Assembly: GCA_035651155.1 (NCBI GenBank)
Contig: DASRGG010000030.1
Location: forward strand, 28,089 to 92,088
Length of the DNA stretch: 64,000 nucleotides
Direction: 5' to 3'
DNA from: CF-39 sp035651155
GTDB lineage: Bacteria; Chloroflexota; Limnocylindria; P2-11E
Positions 8,872-19,168 of this stretch are shown one piece after another; the first letter of the stretch is position 1, and each line of letters opens with the position of its first letter. Below the pieces are notes generated by a model. That model was given only the letters and a program-made list of their open reading frames with translations, had not been told where the DNA came from and made no database searches. A program made the position numbers and the translations under genes.

Positions 8872-8979
8872 CGTTCGACCCCCCCTTGCGTCGACGCGAG
8901 CGGCGGAGCGCGACCTCACCGGCGAGGCCGCGATCGCGCCGCGGTCTCAGCGCGACGGAGCTACCTTCGTGCGCTGGTC

Positions 8980-9972
8980 TCAGCGCGACGGCGGCAGCTT
9001 GGTGCCTGCGACCGTCAGCGCGAGCCGCCCGGCGCTCCCATCGAGCCACTCGGTCAAGAGCCCGTTGCGTCCCGCCCGCGCGATGGGCTCCTCGGGACCG
9101 CACAGCCCCGAACGCCAGCGGCCGATCCAGTGGACGATCCCGAACGCCGAACGGCGCAGGAGCAGCTCCGGGATCGCGGCGGCTTCGCTCGGATCGAGCG
9201 CGAGTGCGCGACGGTAGCCGCCGACGAGCGCTTCGATGAGCGGCCAGCGCTCTGGGTCCTCCGAACGAACGACGGTGATGTACATGGCGCACGCGAGATC
9301 CGCGGCGCGCATGTCCGGCTCGGCGAACTCGAAATCGAGCAGCCCGGTCACGGCGCCGTCCCGCACGAGCACGTTGATGAAGCCGAAGTCTCCGTGGACG
9401 ATCTGCCGTGGGAGCGACTCGGCGAGCGCGCCATGCGTCGACAGGACGTGCTCGAAGAGCGCCATCACGCGAGCGCGACGCGGGCCGAGCTCGAGGTCCT
9501 CGAGCGCCGTCAACGGGTCGGGGACGAGCGGATGCACGTCGCGCAGCGTTTTCGGCGCGCGCACCGGCAGATCGAGGCGTGCGAGCGCGACGTCGAGCTG
9601 CGCGAGGGCTCGACCGGCGAGACGCGCCTCGCGGACGGTGGCGGTCGCCGGCTCTCCGGGGATCCGGTGGAAGAGCGCCGCGAGGCGAGGACCGTCGGAT
9701 GACTCCATCACCGCGAGCGTGTCGCCGCCATGCGTGCGCAGCGGTGTCGGCACGGCGTACGGCAGCTCCTGCATCGCGAGCCGCGCGAGCAGCTCGTGCT
9801 CGTCGCGCACGCGGCTGGGATCGGCGGTGTTGCGGTAGACGCGGAGCACGAACTCGCCTTCGCGCGCGCTCACGAAGTACGTGTCGTTGTTGAGGCCGTG
9901 CGGCGTGCGCGTCACCGCCGTCGGCGCGATCGGCCACGGCGCGAGCAGCGCGAGCTCCATGGGCAAGAGCAT
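8980..9972 (-). CDS. Homoserine kinase type II / APH-family phosphotransferase
   Basis: The 330-residue protein has the aminoglycoside-phosphotransferase kinase fold: a nucleotide-binding N-lobe (HGLNNDTYFVSAREGEFVLRVYRN), the catalytic loop HGDFGFINVL (HGDxxxxN) and the metal-binding DFEFAEPDMRAADLA. The overall sequence style (LNNDTYFV, FVLRVYRN) is that of ThrB2-like homoserine kinases, which phosphorylate homoserine on the way to threonine. Related members act on choline, hydroxylysine or fructosamine, and no threonine genes are adjacent, so the substrate is uncertain. An alternative ATG lies 12 bases downstream at 9960. Confidence 0.75.
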   Translation of the reverse strand: MLLPMELALLAPWPIAPTAVTRTPHGLNNDTYFVSAREGEFVLRVYRNTADPSRVRDEHELLARLAMQELPYAVPTPLRTHGGDTLAVMESSDGPRLAALFHRIPGEPATATVREARLAGRALAQLDVALARLDLPVRAPKTLRDVHPLVPDPLTALEDLELGPRRARVMALFEHVLSTHGALAESLPRQIVHGDFGFINVLVRDGAVTGLLDFEFAEPDMRAADLACAMYITVVRSEDPERWPLIEALVGGYRRALALDPSEAAAIPELLLRRSAFGIVHWIGRWRSGLCGPEEPIARAGRNGLLTEWLDGSAGRLALTVAGTKLPPSR

Positions 9973-9984
9973 GCCCCGAAAAAT

Positions 9985-10024
9985 GAAAAACGACCCCTTG
10001 CGCTCGCGCGCTCGAGATCGTTTT
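9985..10024 (-). terminator. Rho-independent terminator of the 5S rRNA gene
   Basis: On the minus strand, immediately after the 5S 3' end, AAAAACGA pairs with TCGTTTTT across a GC-rich loop, and a second T-run follows. Confidence 0.75.
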
Positions 10025-10026
10025 TA

Positions 10027-10144
10027 TCCCGGCCCTGACCTATTTTCCCGGGGACCGACGTCCCGAGTATCTTCGGCGCTGGTGGGCTTAACTGCCGTGT
10101 TCGGGATGGGAACGGGTGTGACCCCACCGCTCCAAGGACCGAGG
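10027..10144 (-). rRNA. rrf: 5S ribosomal RNA
   Basis: About 118 bases with the conserved 5S core (CCCGTTCCCATCCCGAACAC followed by GGCAGTTAAGCCC). The terminal helix forms between CTCGGTCCTT at the 5' end and the AGGGCCGGG region at the 3' end, and this defines the ends. It lies 205 bases downstream of 23S but is separated from it by a terminator and has its own promoter. Confidence 0.93.
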
Positions 10145-10149
10145 AGATG

Positions 10150-10179
10150 AGTCTACCGAGGCGCCGTGGACACGGTCAA
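10150..10179 (-). promoter_or_regulatory. Promoter dedicated to the 5S rRNA gene
   Basis: The minus strand reads TTGACC (-35, 10174-10179), an 18-base spacer, then TAGACT (-10, 10150-10155). Transcription would start about 6-7 bases later, at 10143-10144, which is the predicted mature 5' end of 5S rRNA. Confidence 0.65.
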
Positions 10180-10197
10180 GGGCCGGCGGGACACACA

Positions 10198-10224
10198 AAA
10201 GCCCTCCGACGGAGGGAGGGCTTT
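10198..10224 (-). terminator. Intrinsic terminator between 23S and 5S
   Basis: A perfect 10-bp inverted repeat (AAAGCCCTCC / GGAGGGCTTT) with a 7-base loop. On the rRNA strand it ends in TTTT. It sits after the 23S 3' end and before the 5S promoter, so the 16S-23S transcript probably ends here. Confidence 0.7.
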
Positions 10225-10479
10225 CGGGCAACGAGCACGGTGGTGGATGAGGAGACGAATGCAAGATCGTTGATCGCGAATCGCACCGATCTTCTCTCAT
10301 CGATCTCTCGACGAGGCCAGGCCCGAAGGCCCGGCTGGGTGCTGGAAATTAGGTCAAGCCCTCGACCGTTAGTACGGATCAGCTCCAAGTCTTGCGACTC
10401 TTCCACCTTCCGCCTATCAAACACGTGGTCTACGTGCGGTCTTACCTGGTTACCCAGAGGGTGAGCTCATCTCGAGGTC

Positions 10480-10512
<33 letters not shown>

Positions 10513-10643
10513 GGAACGGACATAGCTACCGAGCGGTGCCCTTGGCAGGACAACTCGTACACCATAGGTCCGCTCACCCCGGTCCTCTCGTACTGGGGGC
10601 AACTCCTCTCAACTCACCTGCGCGCACACTGGATAGAGACCGA

Positions 10644-11265
10644 CATCCCTGTTACAAGGCCAGCTGGTTTCTGTTCCCGCTGGCTCCCCACGTCGCCGTG
10701 GGGGTCCGACCATATCTTCCCGCTCACTAGAGCGAGTCTGGCGTATGGCCTGTGAGGATTCCTCGTCCTTGGATCGCTGCTTCGATGGTCGCTCGTGTCA
10801 CGCATCGTGACTTCGTGTTCATCGCATAGGCGATGTCCACGATCTCGAGCAGACCACTAGCTGTGAGGTGCTCGCCGGCAACTACTCGATCGAGCAGCCG
10901 AGCCGCTCTTGAAGAGCGACCAGGACAGACTCTCCGATCGGGTTTTGCGCGACCTTGAATAGATAGATGACCTGCCATCCGAGTCTCGCGAACCGGCTCG
11001 GCACGATCCCAACGTGGAACATGCCCTCGCCATCGATAAGACCGAAGAGGTAGTCATCACTCACAGCAGCAGCTTGGACGGGGCCTTTCCTGCTGATTGT
11101 CCGCACCTGGCGCGTTGTCACCGTCCGCATGGCGCGGAACGGTAGCGCAGGATCCACGGAGTTCCCAGCATTTAGCCAGATTTGTTCTCGGCGTGAGGTT
11201 GCCGAGCTCTCATTGCTAACAGGCGAACCGCGAACGTCGTGTGAGAGTCAACAGCTCAATCTCGA
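10644..11265 (-). ncRNA. Group I intron in 23S rRNA after U2604 (with decayed endonuclease ORF)
   Basis: A 622-base insertion between exons GTGAAACAGT and TCGGTCTCTATC. The 5' exon AACAGU pairs with the intron guide GCUGUU, giving a P1 helix with U-G at the splice site. P (TGCTGGGAA), Q (AATCAGCAGGAAAG), R (CCTCACAGGCC) and S (AAGATATGGTC) core elements occur in order, and the intron ends in G (GGGATG). An endonuclease ORF is inserted between Q and R. The core closely resembles the 23S-1917 intron, including a shared GGTAGCGCAGGATCCACGG. Confidence 0.9.
10727..11064 (-). pseudogene. Decayed LAGLIDADG homing endonuclease in the 23S-2604 intron
   Basis: From a GTG at 11064 the frame reads VSDDYLFGLIDGEGMFHVGI, which contains a clear LAGLIDADG motif, and continues to a stop at 10882. 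The homologous C-terminal part (LDRVVAGEHLTASGLLEIVDIAYAMN) follows in a different frame. Compared with the intact copy in the 23S-1931 intron, which has the matching HLTSAGLIDVVSIMQTMN, about 50-60 central residues are missing. The gene has therefore suffered an internal deletion with a frameshift and should not make an active enzyme. Confidence 0.8.
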
Positions 11266-11276
11266 ACTGTTTCACA

Positions 11277-11333
<57 letters not shown>

Positions 11334-11343
11334 GGTACTGCCC

Positions 11344-11380
<37 letters not shown>

Positions 11381-11412
11381 GACGCCGTCGCTGTGAACGC
11401 TTGGGCGTCATA

Positions 11413-11443
<31 letters not shown>

Positions 11444-11600
11444 ATGATTCCGGGCCCTTCCACTCGGGACCCGAAGGTCACTAAGCCCGACTTTCGTCCC
11501 TGCTCGGCTTGTATGCCTCACAGTCAAGCACCCTTATGCCTTTGCACTCTGTGGCTGATTTCCAACCAGCCTGAGGGTACCTTTGGGCGCCTCCGTTACT

Positions 11601-11641
<41 letters not shown>

Positions 11642-11896
11642 ATGTCCGGCTGCCGGATCACGGACAGCCGTTAGAGCCGAAGTTCCGCAAGGGTGGTATT
11701 TCACTGGTGACTCCACCGAGGCTAGCGCCCCGGCTTCAAAGTCTCCCACCTATGCTACACATGCGAAACCCCAGTCCAATGCCAAGATGCAGTAAAGCTC
11801 CACGGGGTCTTTTTGTCCAAGTGTGCGTAACCCGCGTCTTCACGGGTATCTCAGTTTCGCCGGGTCCCTCCTAGAGACAGCGGCTAAGTCGTTACA

Positions 11897-12686
<790 letters not shown>

Positions 12687-12938
12687 CATGTGTTGCGCCT
12701 CATCACTGAGGGGCGGGATTGGGTACCCACTCTGCATGTCGCCATGCAGTTCGGACTGTCTCATCACCAGTAAGCGCTGGCGTCCGGCATACAGTCTCTG
12801 AGGATTCCTCGATTCCTCGAGGTCTTTCCTGCTGATTGTCCGCACCTGTCGCTTTGTCACCGCATTGCGGTAGCGCAGGATCCACGGGTGTTCCAGCAAA
12901 TAGCCAGATTTTGTTCTCGGAACTACAACGGTCTGGTC
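12687..12938 (-). ncRNA. Group I intron in 23S rRNA after U1917 (no ORF)
   Basis: A compact 252-base intron after exon GGCCGTAACTAT. P1 forms between exon AACUAU and intron GUAGUU with U-G at the splice site. P (TTGCTGG), Q (AATCAGCAGGAAAG), R (CCTCAGAGACTGTATG) and an S-like AGACAGTCC are present, and it ends in G (CACATG) before AACGGTCC. It carries no reading frame. The same position hosts a group I intron in Coxiella burnetii. Only 14 exon bases separate it from the 1931 intron. Confidence 0.9.
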
Positions 12939-12969
<31 letters not shown>

Positions 12970-13848
12970 GTTCAAGCCTTGCAGCTCTCCCATTAACCTT
13001 CCGGCACTGGGCAGGTGTCAGCCCCTATACGTAGGGTTTCCCCTTCGCAGAGACCTGTGTTTTTGTTAAACAGTCGCTTAGCCCGTTTATCTGAGGCCTC
13101 GATCACTTGCTCCACATTGCTGCGAAGCGTGCGAGGCACCCCTTCTCCCGAAGTTACGGGGTCATTTTGCAGAGTTCCTTTAGGAGGGTTCTCCCGATCG
13201 CCTTGGTGTACTCCACCCGCCTACCTGTGTCGGATTGCGGTACGGGCACTCTCGATCTCGCTAGAGGCTTTTCTCGTCAGCTTGGCTCGCCCCACTCGCT
13301 GCATTGCTGCAGCTCGCATTCGCATCTCACCTTGACCCTCGGACGGATTTACCTATCCAAGGACGGCTACCTGCTTAGACGCACATAGCCAAAGTGCGCT
13401 GGGACTACCAGACTGAGTCACCCCTTCGCTGATAACGATCTCGAGCGGTTCCGGAATATAAACCGGATGTCCATCGTCTACGCCTTTCGGCCTCGACTTA
13501 GGCCCGACTGACCCTGAGCGGATTAACCTTCCTCAGGAAACCTTAGGCATACGGCGCGTATGTTTCTCACACACGTTTCGCTACTCGTTCCGGCATTCGC
13601 ACTTCTCGGCACTCCAGCGGTCCTCACGGTCCACCTTCACTGCGCTGAGAACGCTCCTCTACCACGTACGGATCCCGAAGGACCCGCACATCCAAAGCTT
13701 CGGTACCAGGCTTGAGCCCCGTTGGATTTTCGGCGCTGGATCACTCGACCAGTGAGCTGTTACGCACTCTTTCAATGATGGCTGCTTCTAAGCCAACATC
13801 CTGGTTGTCTGAGCGATCCAACATCCTTTCCCACTTAGCCTGGATTCA

Positions 13849-13885
<37 letters not shown>

Positions 13886-14215
13886 TCTCCGGAGCTTAGC
13901 CCCCGAAGACTGACTGCCACGCTTCGCCTCTTCGCATTCGGAGTTTGGTTGGGTTTGGTAAGCGATAAGCCCCCTAGCCCATCCAGTGCTCTACCTCAAA
14001 GAGGGAACGCGCAACGCTAGCCCTAAAGCTATTTCGAGGAGAACCAGCTATCTCCGAGTTCGGTTGGCATTTCGCCTCTACCCACAGCTCATCCCTCAAC
14101 TTTTCAACGTTGAAGAGTTCGGCCCTCCACGGAGTATTACCTCCGCTTCAGCCTGGCCATGGGTAGCTCACTCGGTTTCGGGTCTAGTGCATGCGACTAC
14201 GGACCTTTTGGGTCC

Positions 14216-14247
<32 letters not shown>

Positions 14248-14956
14248 CCGGTCGTCAGACCTTAACCTCGCCGCATACAGCTAACTCGCCGGATCATTCT
14301 TCAATAGGCACGCCGTCACGCTACTGCTTGCGCAGCAACACGCTTCGACTGCTTGTAGGCACACGGTTTCAGTTTCTATTTCACTCCCCGCCAGGGGTGC
14401 TTTTCACCTTTCCCTCACGGTACTCGTTCACTATCGGTCGCTTGAGGTATTTAGCCTTGGACAATGGTCTGCCCGGTTTCCCACCCTGGAGACCTTCCGG
14501 GTGGTACTCGAGGACATCGACCGGAGCGTGACCGCTTTCGCATACGGGACTCTCACCCTCTTCGGTGGGCCGTTCCAGGCACCTTCCGCTAACGATCACG
14601 TTTCTGCACTCCGTCGCGGATCGGCAGATCCGCAGTCGAGCCTCACGACACCCAGCCCACAACGCCTGCCGGCTATCACGTGGACCAGGTTTGGGCTCTT
14701 CCCGTTTCGCTCGCCACTACTAAGGGAATAATCTCTGTTCCTCGAGGTACTGAGATGTTTCAGTTCCCTCGGTGCCCTCCACGCACCCTATGTATTCAGG
14801 TGCGGGTCATCAGGGGTAAGCCTGATGGGGTTCCCCCATTCGGAGATATCCGGATCACCGTTTGCTACCAACTCCCCGGATCTTTTCGCAGGTAACCGCG
14901 TCCTTCATCGGCCTCAAGCGCCAAGGCATCCGCCGTGCGCCCTTTGTAGCTTGACC

Positions 14957-15364
14957 TACAAACCGCGTCGCACCGCTTGCGCGGCGTACGCGTCTATTTC
15001 CAGCATCCAGCCCGGCCCTCGAACGGGTCGTACCGATGCTGCTGATTCACCAATTACGACGATCGGTACGAATTCGCTTTTGGCGAAACTCGCATTCGTC
15101 ATCCTCTTCACTTGTTAAGGTGCACCACTCGCTCGTTCGAGCCCGCGCACGGACACATGTGGACATGCGCGCGCTCGAACAAACCTGTGGAACCGTTGTG
15201 GTGTAACGCCTTCGCCCTCCTGCCGGCGAAATACCGGCGCGGACCTCGAATCATACGGCGAAACGCGATCGACCGCTACTTCCCGTACGGCACGTCGCGC
15301 CTTCCAAGACCGTCGTCGGCCGCTCGCGTGAGCACGCTCCCGCGGCCGGCACTCCTCGGTCTTG
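14957..15364. other. Spacer between tRNA-Ala and 23S rRNA
   Basis: About 400 bases of rRNA transcribed spacer. I see no gene, no further tRNA and no convincing promoter. Short inverted segments flank 23S, as expected for rRNA processing stems, but I could not fold them with confidence. Confidence 0.6.
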
Positions 15365-15437
15365 TGGAGCCGAGGAGACTCGAACTCCTGACTTCCTCCT
15401 TGCAAAGGAGGCGCTCTACCAGCTGAGCTACGGCCCC
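15365..15437 (-). tRNA. tRNA-Ala (anticodon TGC)
   Basis: A 73-base cloverleaf with acceptor GGGGCCG / CGGCTCC, D arm GCTCAGCTGGTAGAGC, anticodon stem CTCCT / AGGAG with loop TTTGCAA (anticodon TGC), and T loop GTTCGAGTC. CCA is not encoded. It lies in the 16S-23S spacer. Confidence 0.96.
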
Positions 15438-15588
15438 TGAGGAGCTAGGAGCATTTTGCTCCTTGCGACGAGAGGGCCTACGGAGCGATGGCGCCAGCCC
15501 TCGCGGAGGTACGGCCTGCGCGGCGGAGCCCGCCTGAGCGTAACCCGTCGCGGACCAGAGCGACGCTCACCGCGAACGAGATCCGCGG

Positions 15589-15662
15589 TGGGCGTTTCTG
15601 GACTCGAACCAGAGACCTCTGCCTTATCAGGGCAGTGCTCTAACCAGCTGAGCTAAACGCCC
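15589..15662 (-). tRNA. tRNA-Ile (anticodon GAT)
   Basis: A 74-base cloverleaf with acceptor GGGCGTT / AACGCCC, anticodon loop CTGATAA (GAT) and T loop GTTCGAGTC. CCA is not encoded. It lies in the 16S-23S spacer upstream of tRNA-Ala, the usual bacterial pair. Confidence 0.96.
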
Positions 15663-15873
15663 GGCGTGGCAGGCGGGGCTGATCGTTAACCGATGAAGAG
15701 TGGCAGGAACGGTGCGCGAGTCATCGCCGCTTCGGGTATCCGGGGTTAGTCGGACCCCTCGGCGGATTTTCTAAATGCGAACCACTTCCGTTGGAAGTGT
15801 CTCTCCGAGTTTTCAGGCTCGAAGATCGACCTGGGAGTGGATCGAGATGCCGAAGCATCCGATCGCGTATCCC

Positions 15874-15920
<47 letters not shown>

Positions 15921-16272
15921 CACGTTGGCCCCTACGTCGCCGTAGGGCGTGGACTATATCTTCATCCTCGCTTGGACTTGCGCTCGCTTGACTGGATGCC
16001 ACGAGCCGACCAGGTGATCCCTTGCACTTCTAGGCTTCCAGTCGCGCTGCGCCGGTCACGAGGAGTTCGGCGTGTAGTCTCTGAGGGGTCAGGAGACTGC
16101 TGTCTCCGACTTCCCTGCTGATCATCCGCACCGGCCGGTTTGTCACTTCCGGTAGAGCGTCCTTGCGGAGTATCGAGCTCAGCGGAAGTACCGCCGGATT
16201 CTCGGGTTTCCCAGCAAACAGCCAAATTTCTTGTCGCTCGCTGTTACCAGTGAGAGGTCGCAATTTCGGTTT
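15921..16272 (-). ncRNA. Group I intron in 16S rRNA after U1498 (no ORF)
   Basis: A 352-base intron inserted in the decoding site between GAAGTCGT and AACAAGGTAGCC. P1 forms between exon GUCGU and intron GCGAC with U-G at the splice site. The core is textbook: P (TTGCTGGGAAA), Q (GATCAGCAGGGAAG), R (CCTCAGAGACTACACG) and S (AAGATATAGTCC, identical to the classical S element). It ends in G (CAACGTG). Reading frames inside it do not resemble an endonuclease. Confidence 0.92.
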
Positions 16273-16349
16273 ACGACTTCGTCCCAGTCGCTAGTCCCAC
16301 CTTCGACGGCTGCCTCCTTGCGGTTGGCCCACCGGCTTCGGGTGTTACT

Positions 16350-16392
<43 letters not shown>

Positions 16393-16641
16393 ATATTCAC
16401 CGCGGTGTGCTGACCCGCGGTTACTAGCAACTCCGACTTCACGGAGGCGAGTTTCAGCCTCCGATCTGAACTGACGCCGGTTTTATGGGATTAGCTCCAC
16501 TTTGCAGTGTCGCGACCCGCTGTGACCGGCGATTGTAGCGTGCGTGTAGCCCCAGACATAAAGGCCACGCTGACCTGACATCATCCCCACCTTCCTCCGA
16601 GTTTCTCTCGGCAGTCGGACCTGAGTGATACAACAGATCCC

Positions 16642-16697
<56 letters not shown>

Positions 16698-16807
16698 GGC
16701 CGTGCAACACCTGTGCAAGCTCCCTTGCGGGTCGGTCCCCTTTCAGGTTCCTACCACTTGCATGTCAAGTCTGGGTAAGGTTCTTCGCGTACCATCGAAT
16801 TGAACCG

Positions 16808-16854
<47 letters not shown>

Positions 16855-16971
16855 ACCTTGCGGTCGTACTCCCCAGGCGGGGCACTTAATGCGTTAGCTT
16901 CGGCACTGCCGGGGTCGATACCGACAACACCTAGTGCCCATTGTTTACAGCTAGGACTAACGGGGTATCTA

Positions 16972-17256
16972 CATTCTGTTGCTTCCTCGCCGCTCTCGCG
17001 TCGAGTACTGACCGAGTCGCCTCGGCGGACCGAACATCTCTGTCGATCTCTCGTCATTGCTGACGAGATCGGACTGTGTCTTCACCACGATCGGATCGCT
17101 CCGTCGGGGCCTGCATACAGTCTCTACGGGGTCCAGCGCATGGTCGCTGGACTTCCCTCGGCGTCATCCCGTCCTCTGTTAGTCGATCGGACGGGACTTT
17201 CACCGATATAGCAGGGTTGTAATCAACGGTGTTGCCACCGAAGGGGACGAGCATTC
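16972..17256 (-). ncRNA. Group I intron in 16S rRNA after U788 (no ORF)
   Basis: A 285-base intron between exon CGACCGGGAT and exon TAGATACCCCG, in the 790 loop. P1 forms between exon GGGAU and intron GUCCC with U-G at the splice site. R-like (CCGTAGAGACTGTATGC) and S-like (AAGACACAGTCC) elements are present, and it ends in G (CAGAATG). Its 5' half does not share the GCTGG / AATCAGCAGG P-Q pair of the other four, so it is a different lineage or subgroup. It has no reading frame of note. Confidence 0.87.
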
Positions 17257-17502
17257 ATCCCGGTCGCTCCCCTAGCTTTCGCGCCTGAGCGTCAAGGGCG
17301 GGCCAGCAGATCGCTTTCGCCACTGGTGTTCCTTCCGGTATCTACGCATTTTACCGCTACACCGGAAATTCCATCTGCCTCTCCCGCCTTCAAGTCCTGA
17401 AGTTTCGAACGGCCTCTCCCAGTTGGGCCGGGAGCTTTCACATTCGACTTTCAGGACCGCCTGCGCGCGCTTTACGCCCAGTAAATCCGGACAACGCTTG
17501 CA

Positions 17503-17542
<40 letters not shown>

Positions 17543-17662
17543 TGCTTATTCCTCGAGTACCGTCGGGTGTCGTCCTCGAGAAAAGCGGTTTACGACCCGA
17601 AGGCCTTCATCCCGCACGCGGCGTGGCTGCGTCAGGGTTTCCCCCATTGCGCAAAATTCCTA

Positions 17663-17706
<44 letters not shown>

Positions 17707-18171
17707 CTGGCTGGTCATCCTCTCAGACCAGCTACGGATCGCTGCCTTGGTAGGCCGTTACCCCACCAACAAGCTAATCCGCCGCAGGCCCCTCCCAAAG
17801 CGTCTTGCGACTTTGAGCACCGAAATGGATCGGTGGTCACATGCGGTATTAGCGACTCTTTCGAGTCGTTATCCCCCACTTCGGGGCAGGTCACCTACGT
17901 GTTACTCAGCCGTTCGCCACTAGCCTCGGCCTTGCGGCTTTGGCCCGTTCGACTTGCATGTTTTATGCACGCCGCCAGCGTTTGTCCTGAGCCAGGATCA
18001 AACTCTCCGACAAAAAATCAGACCAACCTTTCGGCCGGTCTGTACATATCTTCGAGTTCGATCAAGAAATCGATGAGACCGCGCTGTGCGTTCCTGCCAC
18101 TCTTCAGCTGTTAAAGATCGTGCCCCGACCTCCCAAAAGGAAATGGCCTACGGGCGTGGTTGCGGACGTTC

Positions 18172-18201
18172 ATCATACCCAGCGGGCTTCGCATCCGTCA
18201 A
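18172..18201 (-). promoter_or_regulatory. rRNA operon promoter
   Basis: The minus strand reads TTGACG (-35, 18196-18201), 18 bases, TATGAT (-10, 18172-18177). It lies about 150 bases upstream of the 16S 5' end and 46 bases after the recR stop, and is one of the best sigma-70-type promoters in the window. Confidence 0.75.
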
Positions 18202-18247
18202 CGCCGGACAGCCCCGCGATATGCCCATTTCGCACATCGGCGGGCCC

Positions 18248-18853
18248 TCAGGAGATCGCCCGCCGGCCCTCCAGCGCCCGGCTGACCGTCACCTCGTCGG
18301 CATATTCGAGGTCGCCGCCCATCGGTAGGCCCCGCGCCAGGCGTGTCAGCCGGACCCCCGACCCGCCGAGCAGCTGCGCCACGTACATCGACGTGGCTTC
18401 CCCTTCCAAATTCGGGTTCGTCGCGAGGATGAGCTCCTCGATGCCGCCGCCGCGCACGCGCGCGACGAGCTGCGGGATCTTCAGGTCATCGGGTCGCACG
18501 CCGTTCACCGGCGAGATCGCGCCGTGCAGCACGTGGTAGCGACCGCGGAACTGGCCGGTGCGCTCGATCGCGAGGACGTCGAGGGGCTCCTCCACGACGC
18601 ACACGACCGCCGCGTCGCGCTCGTCGCTCGAGCAGATCGCGCACGGATCGGTCTCGGCGATGTTGAAGCAGACACCGCAGTAGCGAAGGTCCGTCTTGAC
18701 CGATCGGATCGCGGCGGCGAGCGCCTCCGCGTCGGACGCCGGCGTGCGCAGGATGTGATAGGCGAGCCGCTGCGCGGTCTTCGGTCCGACGCCGGGGAGC
18801 TTCGAGAGCTCGTCGATGAGGCGCGCGAGCGGTCGCGCGAGGGCGCTCGGCAC
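18248..18853 (-). CDS. recR: Recombination protein RecR
   Basis: The 201-residue protein is full length. It has the N-terminal helix-hairpin-helix (LSKLPGVGPKTAQRLAYHIL), the C4 zinc finger (CGVCFNIAETDPCAIC) and a Toprim domain (VVCVVEEPLDVLAIERTGQFRGRYHVLHGAISP). RecR works with RecO and RecF in RecA loading at gaps. It is the last gene of the dnaX-ebfC-recR operon and starts 6 bases after ebfC stops. The rRNA promoter begins right after it. Confidence 0.97.
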   Translation of the reverse strand: MPSALARPLARLIDELSKLPGVGPKTAQRLAYHILRTPASDAEALAAAIRSVKTDLRYCGVCFNIAETDPCAICSSDERDAAVVCVVEEPLDVLAIERTGQFRGRYHVLHGAISPVNGVRPDDLKIPQLVARVRGGGIEELILATNPNLEGEATSMYVAQLLGGSGVRLTRLARGLPMGGDLEYADEVTVSRALEGRRAIS

Positions 18854-18859
18854 TACCGC

Positions 18860-19168
18860 CTACATGCCCGGGAGCTTGAGCCCGCCCGTGACCGCCCCGA
18901 GGCGCTGCGCGGCGAGCTCGCGTGACTTCGCGAGCGCGTCGGAGCACGCCGCGCGCACGAGATCCTGGAGCGTGTCGACGTCATCGGGATCGACGGCGTC
19001 CTTCTGGATGCGGACGTCGCGGATCTCCTGCGTACCCGTGAGCACGATGACGACCGCGCCGCCGCCGGCGCTGCCCTCCACCGTCGCCTCGGCGAGCTCG
19101 GCCTGCGCCTTGGCCATGTCGGCCTGCATCCGCTGCGCCAGCTTCGCGAGGTCGCCCATGTTCTTCAT
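18860..19168 (-). CDS. YbaB/EbfC family nucleoid-associated protein
   Basis: The 102-residue protein matches the YbaB/EbfC family in length and pattern: an amphipathic N-terminal helix (MGDLAKLAQRMQADMAKAQAELA), a central sheet (GAVVIVLTGTQEIRDVRIQKDAVD) and a C-terminal helix (LQDLVRAACSDALAKSRELAA). These dimeric proteins bind DNA and are almost always encoded between dnaX and recR, as here. The ATG start directly follows the dnaX stop. Confidence 0.95.
   Translation of the reverse strand: MKNMGDLAKLAQRMQADMAKAQAELAEATVEGSAGGGAVVIVLTGTQEIRDVRIQKDAVDPDDVDTLQDLVRAACSDALAKSRELAAQRLGAVTGGLKLPGM

Noticed and set aside
14381..14662. ORF inside 23S rRNA resembling 'cell wall-associated hydrolase' entries
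   Set aside because: A well-known spurious annotation of 23S rRNA sequence.
16030..16263. Short ORF in the 16S-1498 intron
   Set aside because: No LAGLIDADG, HNH or GIY-YIG motif; it covers ribozyme core sequence.
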